A DNA stretch of 20,887 nucleotides from Lachancea kluyveri NRRL Y-12651. Taxonomy: Eukaryota; Ascomycota; Saccharomycetes; Saccharomycetales; Saccharomycetaceae. Location of the stretch: positions 1-20,887 of the forward strand of contig AACE03000035.1 of the NCBI GenBank assembly GCA_000149225.2, given 5' to 3'. Every line of letters starts with the position of its first letter. The first letter of the stretch is position 1. Below, in pieces: positions 9,269 to 17,237 of the stretch. A program made the position numbers and the translations under genes. The notes below the pieces were generated by a model, which saw nothing but the letters and a program-made list of their open reading frames with translations, had not been told where the DNA came from and ran no database searches.

Positions 9269-9338
9269 TACCCGCCGGCACATTTAAACACAGATTTAAT
9301 TAAATCTGTGTAATATAATATTTGTGACCGGTGGGGTA
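9269..9338. repeat. Family A element, 70 bp
   Basis: Left end TACCCGCCGGCACATTTAAA; core ACACAGATTTAATTAAATCTGTGT, of which ACACAG and CTGTGT are the paired arms; extra TAATATAATA; right end TTTGTGACCGGTGGGGTA. It is flanked by TAAATAAA on both sides. One arm mismatch (GGTGG for GGCGG) suggests early decay. Confidence 0.9.
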
Positions 9339-9721
9339 AATAAATATTAATATTATATTACATAAAATATATAATTATTAAAATTTAGAATATATTTATT
9401 ATTATTATTAATTATTTATTTAGATTATTCAAAATATTTATAAAGAGAGGGAGAGATGAAAAGAGTTATAAAAATATAATATATAATTAATTTTTTAATA
9501 ATTAAAATAAAGTTTTTTTTATTAATTTAATGAATGAGTGGAGAATTCGGAAAGAATATTTATTTATTAATATATTATTTATTAATATATTATTTATTAA
9601 ATATATAAATATTATATATAATATAAAATATATATAGAATTTTTTTTATATAATATTATTAGATATAATAATTATATTATAAGCATTAAAAATTAATAAA
9701 CCTGACAAAATAATCACAAAT

Positions 9722-9795
9722 ATTAGATTAGATTAAATTAAATTAAATTAAATTAAATTAAATTAAATTAAATTAAATTAGATTAGATTAAATTA
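9722..9795. repeat. ATTAA/ATTAG pentamer array
   Basis: About 14 pentamers, with ATTAG units at both edges and ATTAA in the middle. CCTGACAAAATAATCACAAA before it and ACATAGTTAATT after it look like parts of a decayed family A copy. Confidence 0.85.
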
Positions 9796-10000
9796 CATAG
9801 TTAATTAAATTAAAACTTTTTGGACTATATTTAAATAAAAGAGGAAAAATATAAATAAAAATGATAATAGTTAGTTAAAAAAAAAAAATATTATATAATT
9901 TAATATAATATAAATATTATAGAATATAATAAAATATAATATAATATAAATATTATAAAATAGAAATAATATAGCAGATAATTAATTAAAAAAAAAAAAA

Positions 10001-10012
10001 TAGAATATTATT
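10001..10012 (-). terminator. Dodecamer-like mRNA 3'-end signal of VAR1
   Basis: The minus strand reads AATAATATTCTA, one base from the yeast dodecamer AATAATATTCTT. The preceding bases TATGT are the same as those before the exact dodecamer after cox3. It lies about 210 nt after the VAR1 stop. A second one-mismatch copy, AATTATATTCTT, is nearer (about 10161-10172). Confidence 0.7.
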
Positions 10013-10170
10013 ACATAAAAAAAATAAAAAGATAAAATATAATCAAATATTATAAAATATTATAAAAAATATATATATATATATATAAATATTATATATA
10101 TATAATATAATAAAATATAATAATTAATTAATTATTAAAAAAAGGGTGGGGGGGAATGATAAGAATATAA

Positions 10171-10230
10171 TTAAATATAATTAAATATAATAAAATATAA
10201 TTAAATATAATTAAATATAATTAAATATAA
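10171..10230. repeat. 10 bp tandem repeat across the VAR1 stop codon
   Basis: Six units of TTAAATATAA (one reads TAAAATATAA). The array begins inside the last codons of VAR1 and supplies its TAA stop, then continues as 3' untranslated sequence towards the dodecamer-like signal. Confidence 0.9.
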
Positions 10231-10549
10231 TTTAATTTAACTTTAATATTATATTTACCATTTTTATTAATATTAGATAAATTAGAGATATTATGATTAG
10301 CAGGGATATAATTTAATTTATAATTATTATTAATATGTCCTCATAAATATTTTTTATTACGAAAAGTACCTATTAAAATTCTTAGAGTATTAGTTCTAGA
10401 AATAGCTTTACTTGAAGCTAATCTACCATTAAATAGAATAGATCATCCAGTTAAATATTTAAACATTAAAATATTCATTGGAATATTATTAATATTTAAT
10501 GAATTATAAATATTATTAATAAAATTATTATTATTATTTAATTTATTAA

Positions 10550-10580
<31 letters not shown>

Positions 10581-11348
10581 TAAATAATTAATAATATTAT
10601 TATATTTAATATTATTAATATTATTAATATTATTAATATATGATTTAGAGATAATTTGATCATTTAATTTAGGAATATTATTAAATAATAAACGTGAATA
10701 TTGACCTTTAATACCATTATTATATTTATTAATATCTTTATTAATACTTTTACTAAAAATATCACTATTTATATATGTATATGATAATTTAATAGGTTCA
10801 ATAGTTACTTGTTTATTATAATAATAACTTAAAATTTTACTTATATTATTATTATCATTATTTAATAAATTTATTAATTTTGATACTATATTTATATAAT
10901 AATTATTTATATTATTATTTTTTAATTTATTATTATTATTATAATAATAAAATTTAATATTTAATTTATTTACTGTATGTTCATAAATTGGTTTACTAAT
11001 TAAAATATCTTTTATAATATTATTATTATTATTTTTATTTATTAATTTTAATGTTGTTATTTTATATAATAATTTTGTTACTATATTATCTATTATTATA
11101 TTATTAATTTCTTCTTTTTTATTATAATTATAAATTTGAGTTGATCATGTATTTATATTATTTATATGTTGTAATTTTACACCTTTATTTTTTAATTCAT
11201 TTATATATTTTATTACTTCTTTATTATTTAAACCTTTATTTAATCTTTCTTTATTTAATTCTAATAAAATTTTCTTTAATCATAATTTATTTATTTCTTT
11301 ATTATTATTATTTTTTAATAAATAATTTTTTATTAAATTTAATGTCAT
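10221..11348 (-). CDS. VAR1: VAR1, mitochondrial small-subunit ribosomal protein (uS3m)
   Basis: VAR1 encodes the one ribosomal protein made inside yeast mitochondria, needed for assembly of the small subunit and related to uS3. The frame runs 375 codons from ATG (11346-11348) to TAA (10221-10223) under yeast mitochondrial code (four TGA = Trp). Recognisable matches to S. cerevisiae Var1 are [24 protein letters not shown], the [16 protein letters not shown] block, [10 protein letters not shown] and the end [17 protein letters not shown]. As is usual it is very rich in Asn, Ile, Lys and Leu, with poly-Asn runs, one of about ten AAT codons near the middle. It is slightly shorter than the roughly 400-residue yeast protein and has no GC-cluster insertion. 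Two CTA and two CGT codons occur. The frame is open for 14 codons before the ATG and includes ATA codons, but the ATG is the natural start. tRNA-Met lies 90 bp upstream. Confidence 0.95.
10838..10846 (-). promoter_or_regulatory. Promoter-like ATATAAGTA inside VAR1
   Basis: An exact nonanucleotide within the VAR1 frame (codons AAT ATA AGT AAA). It lacks the T at +3 seen in all intergenic sites (here TATAAGTAAA), and the residues are ordinary for Var1, so it may be chance. Confidence 0.3.
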
Positions 11349-11438
11349 TACTTTTTTTATTTTTATCAATAATTTATTTATATATTTTTTTTATTATTGT
11401 ATCAATTATATATTGATATTTATATATGTAGTTATTTA

Positions 11439-11512
11439 TACTTGTAGAAGGACTTGAACCTTACATAGTTCGCTTATGAGACGAAAGTTTTAACCAATTA
11501 AACTATACAAGC
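11439..11512 (-). tRNA. tM(CAU): tRNA-Met (CAU), elongator
   Basis: Acceptor GCTTGTA/TACAAGT ending in a G-U pair, discriminator A. Anticodon stem TTCGT/GCGAA and loop CTCATAA give CAT. It matches S. cerevisiae elongator tRNA-Met (start GCTTGTATAGTTTAATTGG) and not the initiator, which begins TGCAATATG. It lies 90 bp before VAR1 and may serve as the processing point for its mRNA 5' end. Confidence 0.96.
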
Positions 11513-12511
11513 TTACTTTTTTTTATATTTTACTTTTTTTTATATTTTATTTTTATTTATTTTTTATATTATTTTTTATAATATATATTTTATATATAAA
11601 TAAAGGAGATATAATATTATATATATTTTTTATCAATTTATTTATTAAATTTATTAAAAGTTTATTAATTAATTAATTAATTAATTAATTGATTAATTTA
11701 TTTATTTTTTTTTTATTAATTATTAATTATTTTATATTTATATATTAGAATTATTATTTTTATTATTATTTATATATTATTATATTATTACTCTTTAGGC
11801 CCAACCCCCTTTTAAAGGGTTGGGGGGGGGGCGGGAACTATAATTTTTATTTATTTTATATATATATATATATATTTATTTATATAATCTTTTTTATTCA
11901 TTCATTATTTATTTATTATATATATTATTTTATATATAAAGAAATTATTTGATATTATTATTTATATTATTTTTAGAATAATAATATATATATTATTTAA
12001 TATATAATTATTATATTTTTATTTATATTATTTTTAGAATAATTTATATATTTTATTTTTTTTATTTATTTCCATTATTAATAAAAATAAGGTTTATATT
12101 AGATTTTTATTTATTTTATCTGTAGATATATATTTTTATTGATTTTTATTATAAATATTATTATATTATAAATTTATTTCTGTAGATATATATATTATTA
12201 AAAAATTTATTAATATTATATTATAAATATTATTATATTAGAAATATTATTATTTATATTATTAATATAATATTATCATTATTATTATTTATTAATTAAT
12301 TAATTAATTAATTAATTAATTCATTTATTCATTTAGATATTTATTATAATCAATATATTATTCTATAAAAAAGGGTAAATTTATTTAATAATTATATTAA
12401 ATTTATTTAATAATTATATTTTTTTATATATAAATATTAATATATATATATTAATATAGATAAATTTAGAAATATTATTTTTTTCATATAAATTAATATT
12501 TAAAAAGGAAG
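11513..12511. other. Intergenic AT region between tRNA-His and tRNA-Met
   Basis: No gene is visible. It contains a family B hairpin (11797-11836), TTAA runs (about 11666-11690 and 12290-12320), two copies of TCTGTAGATATATAT (12119 and 12179) and a short direct repeat of TTTATTTAATAATTATATT (about 12379 and 12402). Confidence 0.65.
11797..11836. repeat. Family B GC hairpin
   Basis: AGGCCCAACCCCC and GGGTTGGGGG form the arms around TTTTAAA, followed by extra G's and GCGGGAACTAT. It shares the AGGCC start of the other family B members. Confidence 0.85.
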
Positions 12512-12583
12512 GGTGAATACTGAGAATCGAACTCAGATTAAATGCGCCACAAGCATACTTTCTACCATTGAAATATATTCACC
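12512..12583 (-). tRNA. tH(GUG): tRNA-His (GUG)
   Basis: Acceptor GGTGAATA/TATTCACC has eight pairs, so the histidine-specific extra G at -1 is encoded in the gene and pairs with C73. Anticodon stem TATGC/GCATT and loop TTGTGGC give GTG. It is almost the same as S. cerevisiae. Its T arm (CTGAGTTCGATTCTCAG) and D arm (AATGGTAGAA) are shared with tRNA-Thr(UAG) at 20025. Confidence 0.97.
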
Positions 12584-12748
12584 GATAAATATTATATTAT
12601 AAAGATAAAATATAATATAATATTTTTTATAATAATTAATTAATTAATTAATTAATTATATATTTTTTTATAGTATATATATATTATATATAATATATAA
12701 AATTATATTATTACTTTTAATACATACATACATATATACAGACATATA

Positions 12749-12785
<37 letters not shown>

Positions 12786-12995
12786 ATAAATATATATCTA
12801 GATATATATATAAATATTATATATATAATATTATTTATCCTATTGATTTTAAATACAGCTTATTTCATTTATTCATTCAACCCTGGAAAGAATTGGGATT
12901 ATATTATATTTGTGTAGGTATTTATTTTATAGAATATATATTTATTAATTATATATTTATATATATATATATTTTATTTTTATAAATAATATATA
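12584..12995. other. Intergenic AT region between tRNA-Arg(ACG) and tRNA-His
   Basis: No gene is visible. It holds a CATA tetramer array (12721-12778), TTAA runs (about 12629-12655) and a GC remnant CAACCCTGGAAAGAATTGGG (about 12879-12898) that may be a decayed GC element. Confidence 0.65.
12721..12778. repeat. CATA/TACA tetramer array
   Basis: Mostly CATA units with a few changes (TATACAGACATATATA) in the middle. It is one of few simple repeats here that include C. Confidence 0.85.
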
Positions 12996-13067
12996 AATAT
13001 CCTATAGGAATTGAACCTATATAATTAGTTTCGTATACTAATATTTTACCTATTAAATTAAGGATAT
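12996..13067 (-). tRNA. tR(ACG): tRNA-Arg (ACG)
   Basis: Acceptor ATATCCT/AGGATAT, discriminator T. Anticodon stem TTAGT/ACTAA and loop ATACGAA give ACG, reading CGN codons. These are used here: VAR1 has two CGT codons. Matches the S. cerevisiae tR2 gene closely and lies downstream of tRNA-Ser(GCU), as there. Confidence 0.95.
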
Positions 13068-13081
13068 TAGATATATAACTA

Positions 13082-13122
13082 CAGGCCACCACCCCCCCCA
13101 TTAAGGGTGGGGTGGTGGCTAT
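13082..13122. repeat. Family B GC hairpin
   Basis: The arms CAGGCCACCACCCC and GGGGTGGTGGCTAT flank the tip CCCCATTAAGGG. Nearly the same ends (CAGGCCACC and GGTGGCTAT) are found at 16149-16192. It sits between tRNA-Ser(GCU) and tRNA-Arg(ACG). Confidence 0.88.
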
Positions 13123-13156
13123 CCGAATAATATATATAATATTTATTTATATCAAA

Positions 13157-13240
13157 CGGAAAATATGAGGTTCGAACTCATCAGAATATTATAATTCAAT
13201 TACTTAGCAAATAATCTGCCTTACCCATGGCTAATTTTCC
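13157..13240 (-). tRNA. tS(GCU): tRNA-Ser (GCU)
   Basis: A type II tRNA of 84 nt. Acceptor GGAAAAT/ATTTTCC, discriminator G. Anticodon stem ATTAT/GTAAT and loop TTGCTAA give GCT for AGU and AGC. It has a long variable arm and the T arm TGAGTTCGAACCTCA. It follows tRNA-Asp by only 9 bp. Confidence 0.96.
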
Positions 13241-13249
13241 CCTTTTTTT

Positions 13250-13321
13250 CGAATCTAATCAGACTTGCACTGACATCAACCATCGTGACAAGATGGGACT
13301 TTACTATTAAGCTACAGATCC
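13250..13321 (-). tRNA. tD(GUC): tRNA-Asp (GUC)
   Basis: Acceptor GGATCTG/TAGATTC with G-U pairs, discriminator G. Anticodon stem CCATC/GATGG and loop TTGTCAC give GTC. The unusual T arm, CAGTGCAAGTCTG, with GTGCAAG in place of TTCRANN, is the same kind as in S. cerevisiae tRNA-Asp. Confidence 0.96.
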
Positions 13322-13474
13322 TTATTATTTTATATATATATATTTAAATATTTTTATTTATTATTTTTTTTATATATATATATATATAGAATTATTTTTT
13401 ATTTAACAAAAATAAAAGCTTTATATTATTAATATTTATTATTATTTAATTAATTTAATATATAAATAAATAAA

Positions 13475-13538
13475 TACCCGCCGATATATTTAAACACAGA
13501 TTTAATTAAATCTGTGTTTGGGACTATTTTATTTTGTA
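13475..13538. repeat. Hybrid family A element
   Basis: It has the left end of the CCCGCCGG subtype (TACCCGCCGA) and the core ACACAG...CTGTGT, but its right end is GGGACTATTTTATTTTG, the ATTTT subtype. A similar right end appears at about 16878-16900. This suggests recombination between subtypes. Confidence 0.75.
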
Positions 13539-13596
13539 TATAAATTAATTAATCAAGAAATAAATTAATCAATATTTATTTATATAAATAAATAAA

Positions 13597-13650
13597 TACC
13601 CGCCGGCACAAATATTACACAGTTAATCTGTGTTTGTGACCGGCGGGGTA
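13597..13650. repeat. Family A element, 54 bp, intact
   Basis: A palindrome with ends TACCCGCCGG and CCGGCGGGGTA, inner pairs CACAAA/TTTGTG and ACACAG/CTGTGT, loop TTAAT, and a four-base bulge TATT on one side. Flanked by AAATAAA and AAATAAATA. It is identical to the copy at 14286-14339. Confidence 0.93.
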
Positions 13651-13762
13651 AATAAATAGATAGATAGATAGATAGATATATATTGTAATATTATATTTAT
13701 ATATATAATAATATATAAAAAGATATTATATTTATATATATATATTAGAATTTTTTATTTTA

Positions 13763-13834
13763 TATAGGTAGCGAGACTCGAACTCGCATTCAATGTTTGG
13801 AAGACATCCAGTTTACCAATTAACTTATACCTAT
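13763..13834 (-). tRNA. tG(UCC): tRNA-Gly (UCC)
   Basis: Acceptor ATAGGTA/TACCTAT, discriminator A. Anticodon stem GATGT/ACATT and loop CTTCCAA give TCC for GGN. T arm GCGAGTTCGAGTCTCGC. Nearly the same as S. cerevisiae. Confidence 0.97.
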
Positions 13835-14285
13835 TATTATATTAACTTTTAAAATACCTTTTTATATACCTTTTTATTTATGTTAATATATTTTAGATAT
13901 ATATATATTTTAGATATATATATTATAATATTTTAGATATATATATTTATTATTTATTTATATAAAATATAATATAATATAATATAATATAATATTTATT
14001 ATTATTTATTTTTTTTTATATAAATATATTTATTATAATAATTTTTATTATCTATTTATTTAATATCAATTAATTAATTAATTAATTTTTTATATATATA
14101 CATATTTATTTATATTAATTTTTTATTAATTATATATTTTATATTTTTATAGATTTTATTATTTATTTAATAATTAATATATATATAAGAATTATATTTA
14201 TTTAATTAATATAAATTCTATAGACTTTTTATTATTATTTATTTAAAATATTTATTATTATTATTATTATATATAAATAAATAAA

Positions 14286-14339
14286 TACCCGCCGGCACAA
14301 ATATTACACAGTTAATCTGTGTTTGTGACCGGCGGGGTA
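14286..14339. repeat. Family A element, 54 bp, intact
   Basis: Identical over 54 bp to the copy at 13597-13650 and set in the same flanks (AAATAAA before, AAATAAATA after). Immediately after it lies a more decayed relative, AAATACCTATCAAGATATTT. Confidence 0.93.
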
Positions 14340-14485
14340 AATAAATACCTATCAAGATATTTATTTAAACACAGTCCCAGAATCCTTTAAATATTGAATT
14401 GAGAGGAGAGTTGATTAAATTTAATCTATATTTATTATTATTAAAATAAATAAATAAATCAATAAGAAAGAAGAATTATTATTAT

Positions 14486-14494
14486 TACTTATAG
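14486..14494 (-). promoter_or_regulatory. Possible promoter upstream of tRNA-Gly (CTATAAGTA)
   Basis: TATAAGTAAT preceded by C, 7-15 bp after the 3' end of tRNA-Arg(UCU). The first base is unlike the A or T usual in yeast promoters, so strength is doubtful. If used, it would drive Gly-Asp-Ser-Arg-His-Met-VAR1. Confidence 0.45.
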
Positions 14495-14500
14495 TACTAA

Positions 14501-14573
14501 TACTCTCTCCATGATTTGAACATGGAATCCTAATATTAGAAGTATTATGCTTTAACCATTAAGCTAAGAGAGC
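14501..14573 (-). tRNA. tR(UCU): tRNA-Arg (UCU)
   Basis: Acceptor GCTCTCT/AGAGAGT, discriminator A. Anticodon stem TAATA/TATTA and loop CTTCTAA give TCT for AGA and AGG, the main arginine codons of cox3. T arm CCATGTTCAAATCATGG. Confidence 0.97.
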
Positions 14574-14724
14574 TTATATTATATATATATAATTTATTTA
14601 TATAAAATTTATTTAGATATAATTTATTTACAAAAATAATTAATTATTATATTTTTTTATATTAAAATATATATATTTATATATATATAATTTTTATATA
14701 TATATATATACATAAATCAATCAA

Positions 14725-14763
<39 letters not shown>

Positions 14764-14901
14764 ATACCCGCCGGCACATTTAAACACAGTTAATTAAATC
14801 TGTGTTTGTGACCGGCGGGGTAAATAAATAAATAAATAAATAAAGAAAGAAAGAAATAATAGATAAATAGATAGATAAATAAATAGATAGATAGATTTTT
14901 A
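14574..14901. other. Intergenic region between tRNA-Lys and tRNA-Arg(UCU)
   Basis: No gene is visible. An AAAT array (about 14723-14766) runs into the family A element at 14765-14822, which is followed by AAAT, GAAA and TAGA tetramers up to about 14897. Confidence 0.7.
14765..14822. repeat. Family A element, 58 bp
   Basis: Ends TACCCGCCGG and CCGGCGGGGTA are perfect. The core is CACATTTAAACACAG, a TTAATTAAAT loop, and CTGTGTTTGTG. It lies inside an AAAT tetramer array, which continues on both sides. Confidence 0.92.
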
Positions 14902-14973
14902 TGAGAATAGCTGGAGTCGAACCAAGCATGGGTTGCTTAAAAGACAACTGTTTTACCATTAAACAATACTCTC
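14902..14973 (-). tRNA. tK(UUU): tRNA-Lys (UUU)
   Basis: Acceptor GAGAGTA/TATTCTC, discriminator A. Anticodon stem GTTGT/GCAAC and loop CTTTTAA give TTT for AAA and AAG. T arm CTTGGTTCGACTCCAG has one imperfect stem pair, as in S. cerevisiae. Confidence 0.97.
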
Positions 14974-15593
14974 TTTTTACTTTATTATTTTTAATATTAT
15001 TTATTTAAAAAGTATTAATTAATAAATAAAAAATAAGATTTATTTTATTTATATTTAATAAATTAATTATTAATAATATAAAATTTATTTATATATATTT
15101 ATTTATTATTTATATTAGAATATATATATATATATAGACTATAAAATATTTATTATATAATATAAATAGATAAAGACCTAAAAATAATATATATTTATTT
15201 TTATATATTTATATATTATTATGTATAAATTTTTATTTTTAACCAAAGAGATAAATATTAAAATATTATAAATTTTACATTATTTTTATTTTATTTATAT
15301 TGTAGATAATTAATTATTTATATATATATATATAAATAAATAAATAAATAAAAAAAGAAATATATAATTAATTAATTAATTAGAATTTATTATTATTATT
15401 ATTATTATTATATATTATTATTATTATTATTATATATTATTATTATTATTATATATATTATTATATATATATATTATATATCAATATTATATTAGATAAT
15501 TTATTTATTAAAATTATATTTATATCGAACGGATAATTAAAAATATATTATAAATTAATTAATTAATTATTAATAATAAATATAGATTAGAAT
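14974..15593. other. Intergenic AT region between tRNA-Gln and tRNA-Lys
   Basis: No gene, GC element or promoter is seen. It is AT sequence with a TTA trinucleotide tract (about 15388-15455) and TTAA runs. The only mixed-base bits are GATAAAGACCTAAAAATAAT (15170-15189) and ATATCGAACGGATAATT (15522-15538). Confidence 0.7.
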
Positions 15594-15666
15594 TTGAACC
15601 GGTTTGATTCGAACAAACAAACTCCAAACTCAAATTTTGGTGACTTACCTATTAGTCTACAGCTCA
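15594..15666 (-). tRNA. tQ(UUG): tRNA-Gln (UUG)
   Basis: Acceptor TGAGCTG/CGGTTCA with G-U pairs, discriminator A. Anticodon stem CCAAA/TTTGG and loop ATTTGAG give TTG for CAA and CAG. T arm GTTTGTTCGAATCAAAC. It follows tRNA-Leu by 32 bp. Confidence 0.96.
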
Positions 15667-15698
15667 TATAATATATAATTAAAAAATATTTATTTTTT

Positions 15699-15782
15699 TG
15701 CTACTTGAAGGACTTGAACCTTCATACCTTACGGTAATACATCTTAAGAGTATCGTGTCTACCTGAATTCCACCAAAATAGC
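15699..15782 (-). tRNA. tL(UAA): tRNA-Leu (UAA)
   Basis: A type II tRNA of 84 nt. Acceptor starts GCTATTT and ends AGTAGC, discriminator A. The anticodon loop CTTAAGA gives TAA for UUA and UUG. The closing anticodon pair is a T-T mismatch, as I recall for the S. cerevisiae gene too. It is the only leucine tRNA in the window. Confidence 0.96.
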
Positions 15783-16138
15783 TATTAGATTTTTTTTTAT
15801 TCTTTTTTATAAATTTATATTATTAGATTTTTATTTATTTATACTTTATATATATTTAGATATATATATATAAATATTTAATATATATATATATTTTTTT
15901 TATATTTATTTTAATCATTTATTATTTATTATTTATTATAGATTATATATTATATATTATAGATTATTATAGATATTTATTATTTTTATATTTATAAATA
16001 CTTATCAATATAAATATTATAGAATAAATAATAATTAACTATAATTATTATTATTTTATAAAGTTAATTATTATTATTTATTAATTATTAAAATATTATA
16101 TTTTATTAAATATAATAATAATTACAATTTTATATTAT

Positions 16139-16147
16139 TACTTATAC
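16139..16147 (-). promoter_or_regulatory. Likely promoter of the tRNA-Leu group (GTATAAGTA)
   Basis: TATAAGTAATAATA preceded by G, the same form as the site at 7531. The start at 16139 would precede tRNA-Leu by 357 nt. A family B hairpin abuts it upstream, with only one base between them. Confidence 0.65.
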
Positions 16148-16148
16148 T

Positions 16149-16192
16149 CCAGGCCACCGCCCCCCCTTAATGGGGGGGGGGGCGGTGGCTAT
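16149..16192. repeat. Family B GC hairpin beside a promoter
   Basis: The arms CCAGGCCACCGCCCCCCC and GGGGGGGGCGGTGGCTAT flank the tip TTAAT. The ends match those of 13082-13122, with CCGCC in place of CCACC and the compensating change on the other arm. Confidence 0.9.
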
Positions 16193-16310
16193 TAATTAAA
16201 AATATATTCTAATATATTAAATATAGAAATAATAAATAAATTAAATATATTAGTATATAATTTAATTATAAAAAGATAATATTTTATATATTTTTATTAA
16301 AATAAATAAA

Positions 16311-16369
16311 TACCCGCCGGCACAAATATTATATTACACAGATTAACTGTCTTTGTGCCCGGCGGGGTA
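16311..16369. repeat. Family A element, 59 bp
   Basis: Ends TACCCGCCGG and CCCGGCGGGGTA; inner CACAAATATTATATTACACA, GATTAACTGT and CTTTGTG. The core differs slightly (ACTGTC for ATCTGTG) but the GC arms are intact. Flanked by AAATAAA on both sides. Confidence 0.9.
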
Positions 16370-16742
16370 AATAAATAAATATATATATATAAATTATATT
16401 GGAGAGTTAATTATTATAATATTCATAAATATATATATATAAATAATTATATTATAAATTAAATTAAGTTAATTAATATTATAATATTTTATATTTATTA
16501 AATAAAAACAAAAATAAGGAAAAGGAATTTATATAAAATAATATTATATTTATTTAATAATTTATAAATTATTAATTATATATTTTTTAATTAATATATT
16601 TTTATATATTTTTAACTGTCCGATATAAATTATAATTAATATAATAAATACCCGGCAAAATAAATATTACTTCATTATTAAATACTATTCCAAACTTTTT
16701 TATAAAAAGCAATAGTTATTAATTTTATTTATTATTAATTAA

Positions 16743-16826
16743 TATTATATTTAGAAAAGATATTATATATAAAATAAATATATATATTATATTTAGAAAA
16801 GATATTATATATAAAATAAATATATA
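16743..16826. repeat. Perfect 42 bp tandem duplication
   Basis: Units at 16743-16784 and 16785-16826 both contain TTAGAAAAGATATTATATAT followed by AAAATAAATATA. Its period is the same as that of the repeat at 7911, but the sequence differs. Confidence 0.9.
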
Positions 16827-17225
16827 TATTAATATATCCCCCTGTGACTCAAATATAGTTAAACTGTATAATGTTTGGGATTATTTTATTTTGTTTATAT
16901 ATATTATATATATATATATATATTTATTATAAATATGTATTTAATTATTATATTATTATATAAAATTTATTAATTATAAATTATATTGGAGAATTAATTA
17001 TATTAGTATATATATATTATATATTATATATTAGTATATTATATATAATCAAATATTTATTATTATATTATATTAATTTATTATATTATATTATATTATT
17101 AATAATATTATATTAAAGAAATAATATAAAAATATATAAAAATAATAACTGTTAATAATAAAATAAGTATTAAAAATAATAACTATTAATAATTAAATAA
17201 ATAAAAACAAAAAAATAAAAAAAAA

Positions 17226-17237
17226 AAGAATATTATT
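17226..17237 (-). terminator. Dodecamer mRNA 3'-end signal of cox3 (AATAATATTCTT)
   Basis: An exact match to the yeast mitochondrial dodecamer at which mRNA 3' ends are cut and protected. It begins 29 bases after the cox3 stop codon. Confidence 0.92.

Larger units (their letters stand above)
8301..10220. other. Long intergenic region between VAR1 and tRNA-Tyr
   Basis: No gene is recognised. The region carries a possible promoter (8781-8789), four family A elements in different states (about 8456-8550, 9075-9152, 9269-9338 and 9690-9815), pentamer arrays (8486-8530, 8972-9046 and 9722-9795), a purine-rich stretch at 9439-9470 (GAGAGGGAGAGATGAAAAGAG), and the 3' end signals of VAR1 (10001-10012 and about 10161-10172). 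Confidence 0.7.
13322..13762. other. Intergenic region between tRNA-Gly and tRNA-Asp
   Basis: No gene is visible. Two family A elements lie close together: a hybrid copy at 13475-13538 and an intact copy at 13597-13650. A TAGA tetramer run (about 13657-13675) follows the second. The remainder is AT. Confidence 0.7.
13835..14500. other. Intergenic region between tRNA-Arg(UCU) and tRNA-Gly
   Basis: No gene is visible. It contains repeated TTTTAGATATATAT strings (about 13890-13950), an AATAT run (about 13968-13995), the intact family A element at 14286-14339, a GC-containing remnant at 14340-14440 (ACACAGTCCCAGAATCC and GAGAGGAGAGTTG), and a possible promoter at 14486-14494. Confidence 0.7.

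Noticed and set aside
11141-11416. Plus-strand open frame of 91 codons rich in Leu, Ile and Tyr
   Set aside because: It is the opposite strand of VAR1, where poly-Asn and Lys codons read as Leu, Ile and Phe.
11439-11512. Initiator tRNA-Met
   Set aside because: The CAT anticodon tRNA matches the elongator form (GCTTGTA acceptor), not the TGCAATATG initiator.
13475-14822. CRISPR-like array formed by regularly spaced palindromes
   Set aside because: Spacing is irregular, tRNA genes lie between the copies, and the repeats are dispersed GC elements typical of yeast mtDNA.
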